From Utricularia gibba (Eukaryota; Streptophyta; Magnoliopsida; Lamiales; Lentibulariaceae), in the NCBI GenBank assembly GCA_002189035.1, contig NEEC01000004.1:434001-498000 (forward strand): a stretch of 64,000 nt of DNA. The letters run 5' to 3'. A model generated the notes under the pieces. It made no database searches and had not been told where the DNA came from. It saw only the letters and a list, made by a program, of their open reading frames with translations. The position numbers and the translations under genes were made by a program. Below, piece after piece: positions 11,751 to 22,563 of the stretch. Every line of letters begins with the position of its first letter. Position 1 is the stretch's first letter.

Positions 11751-14521
11751 ATGGAGCACGACTTGATCACGGTGACAGCTCCTCTAAGTAACCTTCCTCA
11801 GATTCTCTTGTTTCTTGTCTGTTCGTTCGAACTGCCAACAAAACTAAGTTCGTTAATGGATTTGCAGTTTCTTCACATGGAGAAGAAGAAGATGCTGATG
11901 AAGTCTTCGAATCGGAAAACTCGCCCATCAGAGAAGTCGCCCTCACAGTTTCGACAGAAGATGATCCATCGCTTCCGGTTCTCACCTTCAGAATGTGGTT
12001 TCTTGGTACCGTCTCCTGCGTCCTCCTGTCCTTTCTCAACCAGTTCTTCTGGTACCGAAGGGAGCCCCTGTCCATCACCGCCATCTCCGCCCAGATAGCG
12101 GTGGTCCCGATCGGTCAGCTCATGGCCGCGACGATCACCGATCGTGTTTTCTTCCAAGGCACTAGATGGCAATTCACTCTCAACCCCGGACCCTTCAACG
12201 TCAAGGAACATGTTCTCATCACCATCTTCGCCAACTCCGGCGCTGGCACCGTTTACGCCATTCACGTCGTTACGGCGGTCAAAGTTTTCTACCAGAAGCA
12301 CCTCACCTTCTTCATCTCCCTCATCGTCGTCATCACGACTCAGGTTTGACAATATTCAACAAGATAAAAATAAATCCTTTTAATTTTCGTTGCATAATTA
12401 AATAATTTGTTAAAAGCATTAAAATCGGTTGTCCTTTTAGGAGTTAGTTCCCTGATAGATAAATCTTGAATGTGGACGGTAGGTGGGGATGATTCATTGA
12501 GTTTTGGGTTGCCTGGTAGGTGCTTGGCTTCGGATGGGCTGGCATTTTTAGAAGGTACCTTGTGGAGCCGGCAGCCATGTGGTGGCCGGCCAATCTGGTC
12601 CAAGTCTCACTATTCAGGTAACCGGCGAAATTTACTGAATCCAGTTCTGTAAGTTTCTTACAACGAATGTAACAGGGCATTGCACGAGAAAGACGAACGG
12701 AATCCCGGCGGAGTAACGCGGACACAGTTCTTTGTAATAGCGTTCATATGCAGCTTCGGATACTACATCTTCCCGGGCTACATTTTCCAGATGCTCACCT
12801 CTCTCTCATGGGTGTGCTGGGTTTTTCCCAAGTCGGTCTTAGCACAGCAGCTTGGCTCCGGGCTCAGGGGACTTGGGATTGGTGCCATTGGGCTCGATTG
12901 GTCCACTGTTTCTTCATACCTCGGTAGCCCTCTGGCTAGCCCCTGGTTCGCGACGGCTAATGTTGCTGCTGGGTTCTTCTTGGTGATGTACGTGGTGACT
13001 CCATTGAGCTACTGGCTCAATCTTTATGACGCAAAGAAGTTCCCCATATTCTCTGACGGACTCTTCACCTCCTCCGGAGAAACATACAACATTTCGAGCA
13101 TCGTGGATTCGAACTTCCACCTCGATATCGAGTCGTATGATCGCCAGGGCCGTCTCCATCTCAGCACATTCTTCGCCATGACTTATGGTGTTGGATTTGC
13201 GGCTCTAAGCGCCACCATCGTTCATGTGATCTTGTTTCATGGAAGGTATGGTAGCAGATGGTTGATTTGTGCGAGCTTATTTTTTCTGACATGTCACTCT
13301 GCAACTTCTTCATGGTAGGGAGATATGGGAGCAGAGCAAGTCTAGCTTCAAGGACAAAGGCATGGACATACACACAAGGTTGATGAGCCGTTACAACCAG
13401 GTGCCGGAGTGGTGGTTTTGGTGCATCATGGTGATCAACATCGCAGTCACCATCTTCGCCTGCGAATACTACAATGAACAGCTGCAACTCCCATGGTGGG
13501 GTGTTGTTCTCGCTTGCTTGATCGCGTTCGTCTTCACTCTCCCCATCGGAATCATCACCGCCATCACGAACCAGGTGACTCCATCTGCCACACACTACAA
13601 TTCTTAACAAGAGTACATGATCAAACCGGATATGAATCCTGTCAGCATTTTTTCTGGTAGACTCCAGGCTTGAACATCATCACTGAGTACATAATCGGAT
13701 ACATCTACCCGGGATACCCTGTCGCCAACATGTGCTTCAAGGTCTATGGATACATAAGTATGACACAAGCCATCACCTTCCTCCAAGACTTCAAGCTTGG
13801 ACACTACATGAAGATACCTCCCAGGACAATGTTCATGGCTCAGGCAAGGCTCCAATGAAATCTGAACAACATTTTATCCAATATCATGACAGCACACATC
13901 CAATCTCGTAATGTAGGTTGTGGGAACGTTGATCGCCGGAGTTGTTTATCTCGGAACGGCATGGTGGCTGATAGAAACCATCCCAGACATCTGCGACAAA
14001 GCGTCCGACGTTTGGACATGCCCCGGCGACCACGTATTCTACGACGCATCCGTCATATGGGGTCTAATAGGGCCACGGAAGATCTTCGGAGATCAGGGAA
14101 CGTACGGCAGTGTGAACTGGTTCTTCCTGGTGGGTGCAATAGCTCCACTGTTGGTGTGGCTGGCAACCAGAGCCTTCCCCACCCAGCAATGGATCCGCCT
14201 GATCAACATGCCCATTTTGATCGGCGCTTGCGGCAGCATGCCCCCAGCCACGGCAGTCAACTACACGACGTGGATCTTCGTCGGGTTCCTCTCCGGGTAC
14301 GTGGTTTACAATTACCGGCCGGATCTGTGGCAACGGCACAACTACGTTTTGTCCGGAGCTCTGGATGCCGGGCTCGCCTTCATGGGCGTCATGTTGTACA
14401 TGTGCTTGGGATCGGAGAACATCAGCATTGACTGGTGGGGAACGATCTCGACGGCTGCCCATTTGCATCGTGTCCGCAGCCCAGAGGCCTGTTGGGCGAC
14501 ACATGCCCGATCGTGTCTTGA
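11751..14521 (+). CDS. OPT: Oligopeptide transporter (OPT family), frame disrupted near the end
   Basis: Plasma-membrane proton-coupled importer of small peptides or metal/glutathione-type ligands. Seven exons: 11751-11787, 11868-12343, 12520-12617, 12676-13245, 13319-13574, 13661-13843, 13917-14521. Expected length is 741 residues, normal for plant OPTs. The family motifs [10 protein letters not shown] and KIPPRT are both present, with about a dozen hydrophobic segments. The intron after exon 6 (13844-13916) begins with GC instead of GT, within the favourable context CAG-GCAAGG. In the last exon one base appears to be missing in the GGGG run at 14437-14440. As written, the frame turns into an unrelated tail ending at 14525. 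Adding one G restores a conserved cysteine-rich ending (DGCPFASCP) and a stop at 14519-14521. The rest of the gene is intact. Confidence 0.92.
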
Positions 14522-14525
14522 ATAG

Positions 14526-15360
14526 GAAGGACCCTATGGGGGGCTATCGGACTTTGGGCTATGTATTTAATGGGGGATTAATTTCAATTTTTATGATGTA
14601 AATTATAATTTCTTTTCTTTTACTTTTTGGCTTTTGCGTGATTTATGATTAATTAAATAAGGTAGAAAGTAAAGTTGTGTTGTTCAACTACAAAAAATAT
14701 TAAAATTAATCAAAATGGATAAGGTCGACTGGTTTTTGGACCGGCTAGTATAGTCCAACCCAAACCGGTTCGGTCATTCGATTGTGATTTAATACAGAAA
14801 ATCATTTACGACAACGACACAACAGTTCGATGGGAAAGAACAAAAACAGTTCGAGGGGAAAGAGGGAGACGCATATTGCCGTCTGAGATGGGACGATGAT
14901 GACCTTTGGTTTTTCTGAGGGTTTCACATTGGGCTCTTTACTCAACTCCTAGCTTCCTTGTCGGGTAGGCTTCCTTGATTTTCCGGTGAGTGTGGTATTT
15001 CATGCGTTCTTTTTTCTTGGTTTCTCCACCACGTGCTGTTGTTGTTCATGATTTGGTACAAAGCTGCTAATAAATATGTGCAGAATTGCAAGTTGGAACC
15101 ACCAGAAACAAAACGAGTGGTTAACTTGCATTTTCCTCAAGATTTTAGTTTTACACCGAAGCTTGAGGGGAAATTCGCATCACGCAATAGAGGGAGGTGA
15201 TTGGAATCTGGAAAACTGGTTGTTTTCTGCGTAGATTCAGGTTTGGATGTTCAGTTAGTAGGAAACTGAGGTTTTGATAAATGGAATGCTTGCAGGTCCT
15301 ACGAAACAGGGGATACAGAGATTGTCAGAAGTGCGCATTGCCCATAAGGCGTTTGTCATA
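14526..15360. other. Intergenic region and SDR leader
   Basis: AT-rich from 14580 to 14810. The part around 14900-15300 looks like a leader with a 5' UTR intron (acceptor TGCAG near 15296). No coding feature is seen. Confidence 0.35.
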
Positions 15361-16684
15361 ATGGACGATCGATCAAAGAAGGTGGTACTCACCTCCGCCG
15401 GCGACGACATCTCTCTCAATATCGCTCGCCATTTAGTTGATCGGGGTTGCCGGTATTTTAACTCTTCCAACGCTTCCTGTGTAATCCAATACGCACTATT
15501 TCGTTAATCGGTTTTTTTTTTTTTTTTCAATTGTTGCCAAAGTTTGGTTTTAATGGGAAACGGGGAGGAAGTTCGAAGTTGGGTTGATAAGATCTCTGGT
15601 TCATTACGCGGTGCTGATTCAATTGAGGTTGTGGATATCGACATGGAGGAGGAAAAAGAAACCATATTTTCACAAGCAATGGAGAAGGCTAAGAGAATCT
15701 TGGGGAACTTGGATGCTTTTGTTAACTGCTATACATATGAAGGTTTGTTGTGCTGTTATTTGATTGGGTAGGATTCTCATTTGTTCTTCTATGCAGAGAT
15801 GGTTTTTACTCTTTGGTAATTCTTATGCTAGAGATCAGCTGCGTTGGGCACTTCATCCATTGACAACCATTTTTGGCATTTTATTGGAACCAGGAAACAT
15901 ACAAGATCCCCTATCTTTATCCGAGTACGAATTCAAAAAGGTTGTAAAAACCAACTTCATGGCTCCCTGGTATCTTCTGAAAGCTTTTGGGAAGATAGTG
16001 CGTGATCAGAAATCGGGTGGCTCTATTGTCCTCTTAACATCAATAATAGGAGCTGAAAGAGGATTGTATCAAGGGGCGGCAGCATATGGTGCATGTTTGG
16101 CTGGACAGCAGCAGCTAGTAAGGGTAAGTGTAAAATATTTTCATCCTATCCTATCCAACAGATTCAGCTTCATTCAGGCATTTCCCCTTCAACTACTACT
16201 AGAATGTGCAAAAGTTTTTAGAAAATCTGTGTTTGTTCTATTTATCTAAGGGTTTTATACCAATACATGTCTAGCTTTTTCAAGTACGAGGATCTCAGAA
16301 ATGAACTGAATGCATGAAACACACGCTTCCTTTTTCATTGTATTTGCCTATTATGAGCTGTGAGCTGCTTACCAATGAACCTACACTACATACATCAAAC
16401 TGCAGACTTGTGCATTAGAGCTTGGCAAGTATCAAATAAGGGTGAATGGAATAGCCCGAGGATTGCATCCTAACGACAAGTTTCCCACTTGGGCGGGGAA
16501 GGAGAGGACAATGAAGCTAGTGAAAGATGCAACACCATTGCATCGATGGCTCGACGTTGAAAATGACCTGGCTTCTACTGTGATCTATTTGATCAGTGAT
16601 GGCTCAAGGTACATGACCGGAACAACCATTTTTGTGGATGGTGGCCAGTCTCTGGTGAGGCCTAGGATGCGATCCTACATGTGA
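15361..16684 (+). CDS. Divergent short-chain dehydrogenase/reductase-like protein
   Basis: Four exons: 15361-15452, 15543-15742, 15894-16123, 16406-16684, giving 266 residues, the normal size for classical SDRs. The Rossmann-type layout is clear and the C-terminal DGGQS after a MTGTTIFV strand is typical. Key SDR residues are altered. The glycine-rich cofactor loop reads TSAGDDIS instead of TGxxxGxG. The NNAG position reads VNCYT. The active-site YxxxK reads YGACL, so the lysine is absent although the serine (LTSIIG) and tyrosine remain. Several in-frame ATGs lie upstream of 15361; the chosen one (MDDRSKKVV) begins just before the first beta strand. I suspect a plant-conserved divergent SDR subfamily whose enzyme activity is doubtful. 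No substrate can be assigned. Confidence 0.85.
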
Positions 16685-17635
16685 TATTGCAATCCTGCTC
16701 GCTTGCTTCTCATAAGTTCAAGGCATTTGCACATCTACAGGGAAACTCAAGCCACTGGTGCGTGACTTTGAGTGTACCATATAATAAGACTTGTATGCAT
16801 TACCTTACCAATCCTGGTGATGCTTCGGTTTATGGGGTGGGGTACATCAACAGCCCTCCTTGTTGACTTATTGATTTATCATTTAGTGTGCGTTTCGCCG
16901 TTTGTCTAAAATTGATAAAATATAATTTACGGGTGAAATATATTTGATGGATAGATTTAAATATATTAAATAAATGTAAAATATTTAAATTGATTTTAAA
17001 TTAAAGTATCAATTTAATTTAAAACTTCTTATTATTCTATTAAATAAAATAGTTTTAAAATCAAGTTAAAAATATCTACCAAACATTTTTTTTATTTGAA
17101 TAATTGATTCATTAGTTTAGTTTGATGTGGTACAAATCATCATTAATTAAACAATATCGATAAATAAATATTTTTGGGCTATTCAATTTATTTTCACATT
17201 TTCTTTATTTAGAAAGGACATAGGTTAACCCCACAGACCGCATCGGTCTACTATTTTGACTCTACTAAAATAAAAACTAACTGCGTAGGGAACTGGTCTC
17301 CACGTCTTTATGGCTATAGATTCTTGATTGGATGAAGGCAATCAGTCGGTAACTTAAAGTCAACTCAACCAACTGTGGTATCTAAAAAGATCCGGTTTGG
17401 CTTTGATTATTCATAAAGATATTCCCACGATTTCTGTTGATCAGTTTTGCACCTTGATTATTTATATAGATGCCCTGCACGACTTGGTTGGAAATTTCAT
17501 TATCATTTTCGACTTCCCACACCCCCAGTCTTGCTCGGACTCCTTTCCTGCATCTTGCAAATATACCTATTCAGTTGCCAGTACGGCTTTAGGGGAAGAA
17601 AAAAAGAAATCGGAGCAATTTTGAGTGTCCAGTTG
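16685..17635. other. AT-rich intergenic region before the purple acid phosphatase
   Basis: About 950 bp. 16880-17220 is strongly AT-rich and has no open frame with coding character. The region 17500-17635 is the probable leader of the phosphatase gene. Confidence 0.35.
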
Positions 17636-20600
17636 ATGAGGAATATCGAGTTTCTGTGTAAAGTTACAGTTTTTATTTTGAGTTTGTCGATATGGGTTGA
17701 TGGGTTTCTTGTTCTAGCACATTCTACTGTTGGAGACCAGCCTCTCTCCAAGATTTCAATCCATAGAGCCACGGTTGCTCTCACTGCTTCTGCTTCCATT
17801 AAAGCATCACCTCCTGTTATTGGAATCCAAGTATGGAACTTTTTTTTCCCATTAGATATGTTTCCCTTATCCAGCCTCAGGTTTCTGTTTGATTCTTTGG
17901 TATCTTGGCTCGAGTTAGCAAGTTGTTGCTAGTTAAAAGTTTGTATGATTTGGTACTGCTCACTGGAAAAACTAATGCGATGATGGGCCACTTGTATCAC
18001 AGGGTCAGAATAGTGATTTTGTGGAAGTGGAATTTGAAAACAGTGAACCCTCTAATGATGATTGGATTGCTGTATTTTCTCCAGCAAATTTCAAGTAATA
18101 TACTGCTCTTTGATTCTATACACACAACATATCGTAGAAAACGATTCCTATAATTTTTTTTGTTTCGTATGCTGGTTCCAGTTTTGAGAGTTTTCTGAAA
18201 AAATGTTTTTTTTTCATATGTTTAGTGGATCTGTTTGTGATGCTGAAAACTCTAGAGAAGCTCCTCCACTTATTTGCACTGCCCCAATAAAGGTATGTAG
18301 ATCCTAATGTGTAACTACAAGTGCTGGTTGCTTATAATCTTTCACAGTTAAAAACATTTTTTGTCATCTCAGTATAAGTTTGCCAACTTCTCGGATTCCA
18401 ACTACGGCAATGCTGGGAAAGGTTCAGTTCAGTTTCAGCTAATAAACCAGCGCGCAGATTTCTCATTCGCATTGTTTGGAGGTGGACTATCGAACGTATG
18501 ACAAGTTATTCTTTTCTTCACTTAACTCTCAATTACCAAATGTTTGACACACTTACTTTACTGGCCATATGTATTAGTACATATACACTTCCAAAGACCT
18601 GAGTCCACTTTCTGTCCTGAATGTGTATTGTTCTTTTCAGCCAAAGCTTTTGGCAGTGTCGAATTCCATATCATTTGCACATCCTAAAGCGCCAGTTTAT
18701 CCTCGCCTTGCACAAGGAAAGTCATGGAACGAGGTATGTTTTCTGTACTGGCTGTTCTTACCTATCATTGCTCAGAGCATCAATCGGTATGTTGCATCTC
18801 TTTGTAACTTTTCAGATGACTGTCACTTGGACAAGTGGATATAGCATCGATGAGGCTGTCCCTTTCGTCAGGTGGGGCGTGAAGGGTCTCATAACGATAG
18901 ACTCACCAGCAGGGACCTTGACCTTCAGTAGAAGAGACATGTGCGGTGAGATAGTTTTGTTGGTGTGTTCTTTTCGCGTGATAATTGTTCTAACGAAGGA
19001 TTTCTTGTAAACAGGAGCACCAGCACGGACAGTTGGATGGCGTGATCCTGGATTTATACACACAGCCTTCCTTAAGGAGTTGTGGCCAAACACCATGTAT
19101 TTTCAAAAACAATGGCACATCTAAAATAACTTAAGCCACAAATATAGTCTATATCATCAGCCGTAATGTCCTTTCCTTTTTCCCTCCAGATATACCTACA
19201 AAATGGGGCACTTGTTAGGTAATGGATCTTATGTTTGGAGCGAGGAATACTCTTTCAGATCATCCCCATACCCTGGACAAGAGTCGGTGCAACGAGTTAT
19301 TATATTTGGAGATATGGGAAAGGTGGTGAACCCCGTTTTTCACATGTGCTTCACTTGTCCTTTTTTTTTTGGGGTTCAAGATGCAAGGAAATGAGGATGA
19401 GAAGTATATGACTAGCCCTTCTGATGAATCACCTTTCAATGGAACTGAAATATAAACTATGTCCATTTTCAGGGGGAGCGTGATGGGTCAAATGAGTTCA
19501 ACAATTACCAACCTGGATCACTGAATACCACAGACCAGCTCATAAAAGACCTGAAGAACATTGACATAGTTTTCCACATTGGAGACATCTGTTATGCAAA
19601 TGGATACATTTCTCAATGGGACCAGTTTACTGCACAGGTGGAGCCTATAGCTTCAGCTGTTCCTTACATGATTGGGAGGTCTGTTTCATGGTTACTTTTC
19701 TTAAAGGAAACTGCTTTCTAGGTATGTGTAAGTAACCTCATATTTCTTTCACAGTGGTAATCATGAGCGTGATTGGCCTGGAACTGGGTCCTTTTACAAC
19801 GGTTTGGATTCTGGTGGCGAGTGTGGTGTGCTTGCTGAGACCATGTTCTACACTCCTGCAGAGAACAGGGCCAAGTTCTGGTATCTCAATCTTCCACACT
19901 TATCTTCCTTCATTACATGGAGTTTTTGCTTTTATAGCATCATGTTGGATACCACACACCTGAAACTTGCCTCCATATTTCCCTTCAGGTACTCAACAGA
20001 CTATGGCTTGTTTCACTTCTGCATCGCAGATAGTGAGCACGACTGGAGAGAAGGGACAGAACAGTACAGGTTCATTGAAAAATGTCTAGCATCGGCTGAT
20101 CGGCAGAAACAACCGTGGCTCATATTCGCAGCTCATCGAGTTCTTGGCTACTCTTCAGACCTGTATTATGGCTTAGAAGGTTCATTTGAAGAACCCATGG
20201 GAAGAGAAAGCCTGCAGAAGCTTTGGCAGAGGTACAAAGTAGACATTGCCTTCTACGGTCATGTTCATAACTATGAGAGAAGCTGCCCAATTTATCAGGT
20301 ACAGAAACATCCATGTTTTCCTTTACTGCAACCATCTATCTCTACTTGGGCTTCTCTGAAGCTTCTACCTGCGTTTTCCACAGAATCAGTGTGTCAACTC
20401 TGAAACATCCCATTACTCCGGTACTGTGAACGGAACAATACATGTGGTTGCTGGAGGAGGAGGAGCACATTTGTCAGCATACAGTTCAGTTAACACGAGC
20501 TGGAGCCTTTACAAGGACTATGACTTCGGATTTGTTAAGCTTACAGCATTCAACCGCTCCTCCCTTCTGTTCGAGTACAAGAAGAGCAGAGATGGAGTGG

Positions 20601-20689
20601 TTTATGATTCTTTTACAATCTCCAGAGACTACAGAGATGTTCTTGCCTGTGTGCATGATGGTTGTGAAGCAACCACACTGGCAACCTGA
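17636..20689 (+). CDS. PAP: Purple acid phosphatase (PAP27/PAP24/PAP1-like)
   Basis: Secreted or vacuolar metallophosphatase of the large plant PAP type. Twelve exons: 17636-17830, 18003-18094, 18226-18292, 18373-18495, 18641-18733, 18816-18945, 19015-19096, 19190-19322, 19473-19678, 19755-19880, 19989-20298, 20384-20689. All junctions keep phase and give 620 residues. A signal peptide occupies about residues 1-27 (hydrophobic VTVFILSLSIW). The N-terminal fibronectin-like region precedes the catalytic domain. The five metal-binding blocks are present as GDMG, GDICY, GNHE, AAH in FAAHRVLGY, and GHVHNYE, so all seven ligand positions are filled. The hydrophobic V of VxxH is replaced by F, which is not a ligand. 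Motif content argues against an inactive paralogue. The plant PAP family includes phosphate-starvation genes, but I see no P1BS element here. Confidence 0.93.
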
Positions 20690-21119
20690 ACTCGTTGCCT
20701 GCTCAGCCGTTTCTGTGCTGAATAACAAGTCTATTGGATTTGCGCTCATGCTTCTTCTCCCTTTTTGCTTTCCACTAACATCATAACCAGACGAAGCATA
20801 TGGCCCCAGAGATTATACAACACTGATCTGGAAACTATGAGATTTCAATAGAAACTTGGGATGTGAATTTTGAACCGGGAATAATTTTAGGCTGTTGGTT
20901 CGTAAAATATAAATTATCTGAAAATAAATTGTTTTTTTTAAGTTTTTATAACTTTTTTAAGGAAAATATCATCTAAATTAAAAATGAGAAAAAAAATACA
21001 CATATAATATGCCTGAGGTCTACAGTGGTAAGGAATTATGTTATGGGGGAGAGATACGACAGCGACGGGGATGGAAAGAACTAAAAATATTGCAGGAATC
21101 GAAGTAATAGCAATGGAAA
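20690..21119. other. Convergent intergenic region, PAP and DUF4228
   Basis: 430 bp, AT-rich at 20890-21010, holding the two converging 3' flanks. Nothing else is seen. Confidence 0.4.
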
Positions 21120-21777
21120 TTACAACGGGACGAGATCGGCTTTAGCAGATGCCGCCGCGTTTTTGCTACCGGAGAGTGTCCACTGGTCGGAGACGGCGGG
21201 TGTGGCCGACCCACTTCCGCACTTGGCCACTGTTCGTACACTCTCGATGAGGGTTTCCGTCTTCCCATCTTCGGAAAGAATCTCAAGCAGCTGCTCGGGG
21301 CAAATCACCAGTTTCACCTGCCAGAAACCGCTACCCGCTTTCGGATCCGCGGCCTGCTCCGGCGATCTCTTGGCGAGCCCACGGCTGTGGAACGACATCC
21401 TGTATTGAGACATCTGCGGCGGCTCGCTCCTCGACCGTACATGGCCGGCGGTTCCGGGTACCCCCTTCGGATGATCTTGTTCCCCTGACCGGAACACCAG
21501 TTCAGAAACAAACAACTATATTCCCATAAAACAACACGTGCATACCTCTGAGGGGTAACAGATGGTAGAGCTCGCCGGGAACGAGGATTTCCTTATGGGG
21601 AAGCGCCTTCCGGAACAGATCGTGGCTGCGGAAAATCCCGTGGCCGGGGAACTCATCGGCGATGGACTCAACGGTGATAGGTGGACGGAATTCCATGACC
21701 CCACCGTGTGGAGTAGCGACACGAACGAGGGATCGGTTCCGGGTGTCTCCGCTTCCCCCAACGAAGCAATTCCCCAT
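21120..21777 (-). CDS. DUF4228 (PADRE) domain protein
   Basis: Two exons: 21546-21777 and 21120-21484, giving 198 residues. The product starts MGNCF, a strong N-myristoylation signal (Gly2) with a nearby cysteine suitable for palmitoylation, as in most plant DUF4228 proteins. The PADRE core is visible: VRVATPHGGVMEF, a middle helix (ESIADEFPGHGIFRSHDL), the PGELYHLLPL strand-turn, and the C-terminal conserved GSGFWQVKLVICPEQLLEIL. Family members are small, stress-responsive proteins of unknown biochemical activity. A TGACGTCA palindrome lies about 470 bp upstream of the start. The gene looks intact. Confidence 0.88.
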
Positions 21778-22218
21778 CTCTCGACAAACCAGAAACGAGG
21801 AGGAGAAGAAGGAGAAGAAGAAGAATAGAAAGCAAAGAAACGGTGGAATTTATCGCCGGTATTTTCTTGTTTTGGAGGGTGATTTAAATAAAGCGGGGGG
21901 CATTAAAGGAAGACGCGCATGGGCGTGTCCGTGTCCGTGTCCGCACCCTTCGCTTTCGTTCCTTGAAAACTTAACGACTCCTCCAGTCCCCTAAACCCCA
22001 TTTACCACCACATCCTCACTCATCATTGTCCTTCACTTAAACACCACATAACAAACTTAGCTAAAAGACAACACTTTCATCTGAAAAACTGCATTTTTTA
22101 AAAAATATATCAAATTTAATTGGAATTAAAAGTGGTTCATTTTCAGCCCTACACGTCTGGGCTGGATGATCAAGTGATTAGTCGTCATTGATGACCACGA
22201 AAACACCCAAATCATAAA

Positions 22219-22232
22219 TGTGTGTGTGTGTG
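22219..22232. repeat. TG dinucleotide microsatellite
   Basis: Seven consecutive TG units directly before a GATGATACTGATGACG stretch. Confidence 0.9.
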
Positions 22233-22242
22233 ATGATACTGA

Positions 22243-22250
22243 TGACGTCA
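22243..22250. promoter_or_regulatory. TGACGTCA palindrome (bZIP/TGA-type site)
   Basis: A perfect TGACGTCA, the core palindrome bound by TGA/CREB-like bZIP factors. It lies about 470 bp upstream of the DUF4228 start. The match is exact, but function is inferred only from position. Confidence 0.35.
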
Positions 22251-22534
22251 CATCATGAGAGGCTGGGAAAAAGGAAGGAATTCCAGATCTCGCGCAATCC
22301 ACTTTTTAGCCTTAGTCATTAATGATTGGATTTAGCAGCCAACTCATCTCTTACATCCCATGTTTTCTTTTTAATTTTATTTATGAAGCACTGTCTGAAG
22401 CTCGACCATCGGAGGCCGGACATGGGAAGAGTGACTAGTGCTTATTTACGCTGTGAAATCCGTTTCTGTAAACTGAGGATGAAGGAACATCAGCACAAAA
22501 AGTAAGAATGAGAGAGGCCACATGGGACGAAAGT

Positions 22535-22563
22535 AGAAGAAGAAGAAGAAGAAGAAGAAGAAG
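22535..22563. repeat. GAA trinucleotide microsatellite
   Basis: About nine to ten uninterrupted AGA/GAA units in the intergenic region. Confidence 0.9.

Noticed and set aside
13886-14504. Arginine-rich and antisense proteins over the last OPT exon
   Set aside because: They overlap conserved OPT coding sequence in other frames.
2689-20689. A biosynthetic gene cluster around CYP88A with SDR and transporters
   Set aside because: The genes belong to unrelated housekeeping families on different strands; no terpene synthase or shared pathway is present.
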